Assembly: GCA_900617975.1 (NCBI GenBank)
Contig: UZAE01012368.1
Coordinates: 1 to 37,431 of the forward strand
Origin: Rodentolepis nana
Lineage: Eukaryota > Platyhelminthes > Cestoda > Cyclophyllidea > Hymenolepididae
Length of the DNA stretch: 37,431 bases
Reading direction: 5' to 3'
Positions 30,909 through 37,431 of the stretch are shown piece by piece. Each line of letters begins with the position of its first letter. The stretch's first letter is position 1. The notes beneath the pieces were generated by a model. The model had not been told where the DNA came from. It did not search any database and saw only the letters and a program-made list of their open reading frames with translations. Position numbers and translations under genes: made by a program.

Positions 30909-32203
30909 TCAATGCGCAGAAGTTGGAGGGGCCATGTCACAGGCCGTAGTATTTGGCGACGTAGTTGACGCATCTGAACCAGTTGGCTTGACTAGAAATG
31001 GCATCCGACCTGTTGACATTTGGGCTCCATGACCAAAGACAAAACCATAGTGTTCTGAAAAGTTCATTCCACCACCACCACCACCACCGTTAGTATTTCG
31101 AAAGGTCGGCAGAGACTGACGCCCACTATTTACACTTCCGCCACCTCCATAAAAGGATAGAGAGGAGGAATTGGAAGAGAGAGAATCAGACGGTGTTACC
31201 AGGAGGGAACCCCTTAGGGCAGTCCTCATTTCTGAAGTAACTTCATTCCTCGCTGTTTGAGTGGATTGAATCGGTGGTGGGAAATCCAGCTCCACATAAA
31301 TATCTGAATCATGAAGGCGGCCTTTATCTTGACTGGAAACACCTTTGATATTACCATTACCACTATTACTGTTGTTGCTGCTATTAGTATTACTATTATA
31401 TTGGTGACTTGGAGATGTCACACATGGAATAAGACCATTCCCTTCTTCTGCAGAACGGGGTCTTCCAAGTACATGCTCTAAGGCTCGTCGGATATTCTTA
31501 GAAGTGGACGTTGTACTACTTGATCGAGATCCTAACTGAACACCCCCATTATAAACCATCCCAGAGGGCATGTTTTCAAGATCCTTCATTCCAATCGGCT
31601 GACTCAGAGGTTTTGTTGCAAGCTGATGTGTTAGAGATCGAGCCCGTGGTCTTGAAACAGCATCTGCAATCTGGGTAGTAGAAGGAAGGAAGCGAATTGG
31701 AGCTGTTACGCTGGTTTTCCACTTAGTTCCGGTATCACTCGCGGTTCTGGGCCGCTTACGGTCTTTATCATTCTCATCAGCGCAACAAGATTCTTCCACC
31801 ATTGACTTATGACTGGTTTCAAATGATACGGAAGATCGTTCACAGATTGATCCTTTTGACATTTGACACACACACAGCATCGTGTGATTTGATGATCCAG
31901 CTGGTACGTATGTCAGATCAGCGAATAACTCGTCATTGTCTCGATGGGAGTAGATCCGACTCCGGTTATTGGAACTCATACTTCCACCGCTGCCTCCACT
32001 AGAAATCCCCAGATTATTTCCATTTTGTGAGGTGTAGCCACTGAAACCTCGTTTTGGACGACGTAATTGAACTATTCCACCAGATGAGGACATCTTTTTG
32101 GTTGAGGAACTTCGACTTATTTCAGAAGATTGGGATCCTACTTTGGTGGTAAGTCTGTCGATTCCAAAGATGAGCGAATCCATGTAAACTCCATCACGGC
32201 CTT
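30909..32203 (-). CDS. Exon 4 (last) of the serine-rich gene
   Basis: 1295 nt. Acceptor TCTCCCTTTCAG before 32203; the first two bases complete CAA (Gln) with the C of exon 3. Runs open for 430 codons to TGA (30911-30909), the longest open frame in the window. The DIYVELDFPPP and LFADLTYVPAGSSNH stretches are the least repetitive parts and the best search queries. Confidence 0.9.
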
Positions 32204-34758
32204 CTGAAAGGGAGAAGAGAAAAAATATACCAATTAGTGAAAGATTAAGGAATTAATGGTTTTGAAAAGCTGACAAAGATAAGCCCACAACAAATGTAAT
32301 TATAATGTTGAGCTTTAGCATAAGCTATCAGGACTGGGTGGACTAAAGTCGACCCCCCCTCCCCACCTCCCTGACTATATTGATATACCGATGCGCACAG
32401 CGTTTCCGACACCTTGGCGGTTATTTGTTGTGAATCTATTATCACCACATACGTGACTTGAGTATGAAGATCAATGGAATGAATAAGACTTGAATTAATT
32501 GGGTAAACTTTGTGAAGTTGAAATAGCGTCTTTGAGTAACCCTGGCTCCGTCTTACCTCTCCAGATCTGTCCCAAATGTAGCCCAAGCTTGTTTAGTGGA
32601 TCGATAAATAAAACTGCTGAAACGAGACTTGTAGTGCAGATTTAATGACATGTACCTCTAAACAACGTAATCATCAATTTTTGTCCATAATTCCTCGTTA
32701 TCATCACGGGAAGCGCTACCCTCCCCCCCCCCTCTTCACTCACTAACAATTAACAAAATCTCCTTCTACTTCTTTCTCCCAACCACATTTGTCTGACTTA
32801 AATCCTGATTTCATCATTTTGGGATAGGCCATTTTGAGAAAAATTAATCAGTAGTTTTGCGAGGTGATTCCCAAGCCTAATTCGGCCAGGCCTTTATTGT
32901 AGTATGGTGCAATACATTGCTCATATATTTTTCCCAGGTACTTAGTACCTTATTCCGGTATCGTCATCTAGACCTTTATTCTTCTCTCTTTGACTCATTC
33001 TCATTGCATACATGACCATTTTCCGAAGAACCATTTAAAGGGTAGGTGACGTCACTAATATTTCTTAGCCCAAATGTCGTTTACTTTCGTGCAGCTAAAC
33101 TCAGATAAATTAAAACTGATACGGCTTATGACAATTATCTATATAGTAATAAGCCTAAAGCTATGATTTCCTTATAGAGAATCAGACAAAATCATCTTAA
33201 AAAACTTGACAAAGTTGTCAGATGTCAAAATGTACAGTCAGTAAATGAGATGCATCAACAAACTTACGGTCAGCTGGTATCATAAGTGTGTTTGGAGAAA
33301 ACTTGACAGTAGGCTGTCTAGACACTGAGGAGACAGTTCCAGAACGCGGTGTCTCGCATTCTCCAATTCCAGCAGCTTTTGACGGCCTCGTGATACTCGA
33401 GAGATAAGCAAGAACATGGTGGATGGTCTCCTCCGAGGGAATTGCACTTTGAAGATTTCCCAAACGATCGTCGCCTACTTTGCCACCTTTTCCATTTACC
33501 TCTAGGCTCTCGCCAGCTGTGTACTTCGCTATGCTCTTGATATGTGTACCAACAAGATTATCTGAAAGTAGAAAGAATGGTCTACTTATTTGTATTCAGT
33601 AGTTGGACTTTTATGTCTCGTTTCATTGGACAGCTTACCAACGTTGAGCTGCAGATAGTGATTGATAGGGTCGGTGGCAGCTGCGACTGAATCTGTGTTA
33701 GAATTATGAGTTGGTGTTGGTGGACTATCTTCTGTGTCAAGGGATTCATCGGTGGATTTGTTCGGTGACCTAACGAACAAAAAGCAGATGAATTGATTCA
33801 GAAATGAATGCGTATGTAATGAATCTTCCATGGCGAGAAGGACAGAGTCCAATCTTAAATACTTTTTCACAGAAGAAAACAAATATATCTCACCTATAAC
33901 TAATAAGAAATACCGTGAAATTCCAGCTTAGTAGATAAAAGCTATGACCATCCAACTAGCCGCTATTTTGAAGACATTCTTTTATGAAAACTTTTGCTAA
34001 TTAGGATTATACCACTAGTATAGTGTATGCTGATAGTGAGTTTTGCAAATGTTGCACCTTCAAACCAAACAGTTTAAGACGAAGTTGCTTTACCTTCAAA
34101 TAACTGCATTTTACAGCAAAGCACAACTGCAGAGTATCATTTATCAAGCATCATTAATCTCTGCCTCGCTGCGCCTAGGTAAAATTTAGATTCCTGCACT
34201 CACTGCTACTGTGGATCAAAATAGGGAACCGTATTCTTACCACTAGTGCCATGGAGTGTGAACCGAATAAAAAGGTTATGCAATCTCAGAACTTACTGGT
34301 AAGCGGATTCATTTTGCTCGCTAGCCGCCATGTCCTCCAACACAACAACTTCAGGAATAGGTTCAGCAGAAAGTCGAGAGGGAAAAGAGCGACTTTTTCT
34401 CGAGAGTGAGGAAGAAGAGAAGTGAGGATGGAAGCGCCGTCCAATGAGATGAGAGGCGGAGTGAGAGGAGAGGGAAAGAGTGGCGAGGTCGGGAAGAGGG
34501 GGTTTGAGGGGAGAAGCCGATGGAGGTGGGAATGGGGCCACTGAGGATTCAGGAAGAATTGGCAGATGGGTGGAGGCAGTGAAGGACAATCGTTGATCAG
34601 AGGTGGAAAGCGAGTTGCAGGTGAGGAGAGACTGTTCCTCAGGCATTATTGGTACCGTTACCGCTGTCACTGCTGACGATTCCGCATCTGGTGCTGATGC
34701 AGCACCAGGAACTCGCGGCAAAGGAGGACCAGCCAAATTCACTCCCATCGTCTTCTTT
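30909..34758 (-). CDS. Serine-rich protein of unknown family, four exons, 5' end missing
   Basis: Four minus-strand exons join in consistent phase with GT-AG introns: 34758-34297, 33769-33639, 33561-33268 and 32203-30909, giving 726 residues and a stop. I do not recognise the family. The first visible exon is proline- and serine-rich with a basic patch (SLSRKSRSFPSRL). Exons 2 and 3 are more mixed and may hold an ordered segment (HYLQLNVDNLVGTHIKSIAK; IHHVLAYLSSIT). Exon 4 opens with QGRDGVYMDSLIFGIDRL and becomes low in complexity: an Asn/Ser run at residues 564-580 and seven Gly at 668-674. Basic clusters RRPKR (343-347) and KRPR (445-448) could be nuclear signals. There is no signal peptide or membrane segment. 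It may be a regulatory or scaffold protein; that is only a guess from composition. An acceptor at 34758 implies further 5' exons. Confidence 0.8.
32204..33267 (-). other. Intron, 1064 bp
   Basis: Starts GTAAGT and ends CTTTCAG on the minus strand. Free of SINEs; contains C-tracts near 32352 and 32723-32732 (plus strand). Confidence 0.8.
33268..33561 (-). CDS. Exon 3 of the serine-rich gene
   Basis: 294 nt after a short 77-nt intron. The acceptor is CTACTTTCAG and the donor is C|GTAAGT. Encodes NLVGTHIKSIAKYTAGESLE, IPSEETIHHVLAYLSS and SPNTLMIPAD. Confidence 0.85.
33639..33769 (-). CDS. Exon 2 of the serine-rich gene
   Basis: 131 nt. The acceptor GTTCGTTAG precedes 33769 and the donor G|GTAAGC follows 33639. 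The split codons rebuild CAG (Gln) at the left junction and GAT (Asp) at the right one. Encodes SPNKSTDESLDTEDSPPTPT then an ordered-looking end, INHYLQLNV. Confidence 0.82.
33770..34296 (-). other. Intron, 527 bp
   Basis: Starts GTAAGT and ends GTTCGTTAG on the minus strand. No repeat recognised. Confidence 0.75.
34297..34758 (-). CDS. Exon 1 of the visible part (internal exon)
   Basis: The acceptor is TCGAATTTCAG before 34758 and the donor is CA|GTAAGT after 34297. Phase: one base completes a codon at the start and two bases (CA) remain at the end. Encodes Pro/Ser/Ala-rich sequence, for example PPLPRVPGAASAPDAES and LPDLATLSLSSHSASHL. An ATG at 34744-34746 could be an alternative start if this were the first exon. 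Confidence 0.75.
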
Positions 34759-36578
34759 CTGAAATTCGACATCAGTAGCAAAAGATTCTTCACTATCATT
34801 TTGTTTTTCATAGAATAGTTATGAAATCGAAAGTGCAATTATCATGTGAAGTATCATACATTCAGTGGAAAACAATGCAAAGCAATAAGTGCATAGCCAA
34901 GTTGTAATTTTTAAAGATTAATGCAGCCAATGTATAATTTATTTAAGCAAACATGAGATCATTAGTATTCGAGTAGTATATCTAATAATATATTCTACAT
35001 TAACCATATACTCGAATTCCGTTTGAATTAATTCTAGTTAGTTCGGCGTTGTCTGAATGTCCCCCCCCCCCCTCCTCTCCTATTGATAGCCATAAGTAGA
35101 TCAAAGTGACATGATTCGTCATTCAAGTTAATCAACTGGTCTGAATATCTGAATTTGGCAGGCGCGAACGAACACACTCTGATCTTCTGAGGTTAAGCGC
35201 AAAAGTCCCAACCCTGAAATGATCGGAAGTCTCTTCAAAGCGTACAACTAACAACGTCTTAAACTCAAAAAAAGCAATACCTCCCACCCCCCCACCCCCA
35301 CTAGCTCATTTTACCACTTCGTGTATTCAAAAGCCACCTCGTTGTAAAAAGATTTGCATACATCTTTACGGTAGCAATAATAAGTTTACACGAAAGGTAC
35401 TGGCTCGAACGTGCTGACAAATAAAAGGGGAGTTTACATGGAGATGACATAGTATTAAGTGAGAGTGCCTTTCAGGACAATGGTCGAGTTAATTACCATC
35501 TTGAACACACACACACACATTTGTTGACTACTGCCATGATCAGCACTAGCAGATCAATGATATGACGTGAGATTCTCGTCAGAGCTACTCTACGATAATT
35601 ATTACTTTCCTCCCTATTGACAATCACTTCATTCCAAAAATAATGTCAGCTAGGAAGTCCATCTAACGGAGTAACTCAAATAGAACGCGATAGCAACGAC
35701 ATCACCAAGTCCTCGTAAAATATATGACTTAGGTAGTCTGTTAGCCCCCTATTGATTAAGCTCAGCAGCTTTTTCTACACGAAATTTTCAAATCGAAATG
35801 GAATGCTCTCTTTTTAAGCACCATTCTGTGGTATGCGATGAATCATCCTGCGCAAATTTCAAAGTCGCATTAGCAACCAAGATCCTTCTCAAATTAAAGG
35901 ATCCCCATACGTTTCGTCCCCCCCCCCCCCCCCCACCTCACCTCCTCTCTTGAAAATTAACTGCACAGATTGTGATCACATTTATGTTTATCGATGAGGT
36001 CTGAGATTTATAAGTGGCTAGACCTTATGGATGTGAGGTCAGTATGAGGTCATGCCCAGACCACAAGTCCAGATCCATGGGTGACTCTTTAGTAGGTATT
36101 GACTACGCGAATGACGTACATTCACCCAAAAAGCTGTGAAAGACCAGGGGTTTTAGAAGTACGCAAACCGCTTACAAGTGAGAGAAATTTTTGTTAACCG
36201 AGTGTCATCTCTATCCTGTCTTACCAGCAAATTACTTGCATTCACTGAATCATATTAGTTGCGACTTATGACTTGATATTCTCTAGTTAAAAAATAAGAT
36301 GCATTCACCGTGTTACTCGTTAGCATCTCTAAGAGATGCTAATGAGTATCTTCGATCTTCGAACATTCTGAATTTGCGAGAACAACAGCAATTTTCCTCG
36401 AGTGTTCTGAATGCCCAAATGCAAGGGACTGAAGTATAACTTCGAAATACCTTAAGAACTCCCAATTCTTAATTCAATAGCTCCTTCAAAGTTCAAATGC
36501 TGCCAAAAAGTGGCTCTAACCTTCAAATCGTACCCAGTGTCACACCACCTAGCGAAACTGGAAACCTCGTGATTACAT
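34759..36578. other. Probable intron or upstream region of the minus-strand gene
   Basis: No further exon could be placed. Contains C-tracts at 35061-35072, 35282-35301 and 35918-35934 (17 C) and an AC repeat near 35505-35518. A palindrome lies at 36314-36348. Confidence 0.45.
36314..36348. repeat. 35-nt inverted repeat with 1-nt loop
   Basis: Arms of 17 nt around a central A: the inner 11 nt TTAGCATCTCT and AGAGATGCTAA match perfectly, and the outer part (TACTCG / TGAGTA) has one G.T. Function unknown. Confidence 0.85.
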
Positions 36579-36599
36579 TGTTCGCCCATTATACTATCG

Positions 36600-36672
36600 C
36601 GGGTGTGCGATGGACTTACCTCCACGTGGTGCACCCTGGGGAAACGTATACTCATACGGCAAAAAAGTCTAT
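36600..36672 (+). ncRNA. HDV-like ribozyme in SINE at 36600
   Basis: Position 1 is C instead of G, and the joining segment reads GGGGAAACG instead of GGGCAACG. P2 has A13 to G, giving a wobble. P3, L3 and P4 are intact and the candidate catalytic C is at 36660. Probably impaired. Confidence 0.65.
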
Positions 36673-36926
36673 TAACCGGTAGTTGACCTCTGACTTCAAG
36701 CTACCATGACCCCACTGTATGTCATGTTCGACCCCTTCACAGTACTCATCTAGCCTTTTCTCTGCCTTTGTGTCTGTCTGTCTTTTACATCTCTAAATCG
36801 CTCTTCTTTTCCCCAGTCGAATTCTTCTCACCTTAATGTTCCTCCATTCTGTGAAGCCCGAAGTCAACTAAAGGGCTAATGATAACTTTCAAAATGCCTG
36901 CCATTTGAAATAAATAAATAGATAAA
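36600..36926 (+). mobile_element. Ribozyme-headed SINE with ten extra 5' bases
   Basis: Twelve-bp duplication TGTTCGCCCATT at 36579-36590 and 36927-36938. Ten bases (ATACTATCGC) lie between the left duplication and GGGTGTGCG. The body and tail are normal. It lies antisense to the gene at 30909-34758, possibly in an upstream intron. Confidence 0.9.
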
Positions 36927-36938
36927 TGTTCGCCCATT

Positions 36939-37431
36939 CAGTTTCAAATATTTAATTTATACGGTAAGATTACCCCATCGATTACATCACAGCTAATCAG
37001 CACTCAATCGTTTTGATTTGAAGTGACTTTCTCAATGGCGATAATAATAATAATCAAATTTTGAATATCAATCAATAGAGATATCTTCGTTTACTGCGTA
37101 AAAAGAATGAAAATAGAAGCAGAATAAAATACCCGAAATTAGGAAGTGTTTTTCGACGCGAACTCGGTCCATCTCGTCCCAATTTGAGCCAGGTGGTACA
37201 TTGACGCATCAGTCTATAAAGTAGAACAAAAATAAGATGGATGAGGAGTATCAAGCTGGCAGAAAAGTGGAACAGCAAATGATTTTCGTCAACTTCAAAA
37301 TCCACCTCTGTTTAGTAAATACATTGACTCAGGCGGTGAAATCACGTATATGTAGCATTAAATCCCCACCGCAATATGAAAATAAATATCGACCCACTCC
37401 TCTTTTCTTCCAAGTGACCACTAAACGTGAT
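36939..37431. other. Right edge, one possible minus-strand exon not confirmed
   Basis: A minus-strand acceptor-like TTCTACTTTATAG ends near 37214 and is followed by open sequence in two frames. No good donor fits the phase of the exons at 34.7 kb, so no exon is called. Confidence 0.3.

Noticed and set aside
37072..37305. 77-codon minus-strand frame with acceptor-like sequence near 37214
   Set aside because: Hydrophobic low-complexity reading, two equally plausible frames, and no donor in phase with the gene at 34.7 kb.
1..37431. CRISPR array, bacterial operon or prophage
   Set aside because: Spliced gene, SINEs, mariner and microsatellites show animal nuclear DNA; no regularly spaced short repeats with unique spacers were seen.

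Overview
This window looks like animal nuclear DNA. It is AT-rich and mostly non-coding, with one multi-exon gene spliced by GT-AG introns, a mariner DNA transposon and many copies of one short retroposon. A flatworm, possibly a tapeworm, is my guess from the general look of the DNA; no gene I can name proves it. About 18 recognisable copies of a ~300-340 bp short interspersed element are scattered over 0-29 kb and at 36.6 kb, on both strands and at all ages. They have target-site duplications (TSDs) of 7-14 bp, an (AAAT)n-type tail and occasional 5' truncation, so they moved by reverse transcription. Main observation: the first ~72 nt of this element fold as a self-cleaving ribozyme of the hepatitis-delta-virus-like (HDV-like) class. 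Numbering from the first G, P1 pairs 1-7 with 32-38 (opening with a G.U wobble), P2 pairs 11-18 with 64-71, P3 pairs 19-21 with 29-31 around a 7-nt loop, CC in that loop can form P1.1 with the GG after P1, P4 is a CGTAT/ATACG hairpin with a variable loop, and the expected catalytic C is at position 60. The predicted cleavage site is the exact 5' end of the element: in six full-length copies the TSD directly abuts G1. I therefore read the family as a ribozyme-headed SINE with no visible RNA polymerase III promoter, probably released from longer host transcripts by self-cleavage. Layout: 1-730 is a degenerate ~200-bp tandem repeat invaded by a SINE. From 0.7 to 30 kb there is no convincing gene, only SINE copies, poly-G tracts and microsatellites. 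Two SINE copies (2730-3707 and 24996-26395, the latter with a 600-base N gap) are internally expanded into patchworks of their own segments. At 9928-11213 a mariner element with nearly perfect terminal inverted repeats and a broken DD34D transposase sits inside a SINE. From 34758 down to 30909 on the minus strand lie four exons, in consistent phase, of a serine-rich protein I could not identify; its 5' end is not seen. The rest, to 37431, holds one more SINE, C-tracts and a strong palindrome. The genes do not form a pathway: the window is one host gene beside a retroposon-rich intergenic region, with one dead DNA transposon.
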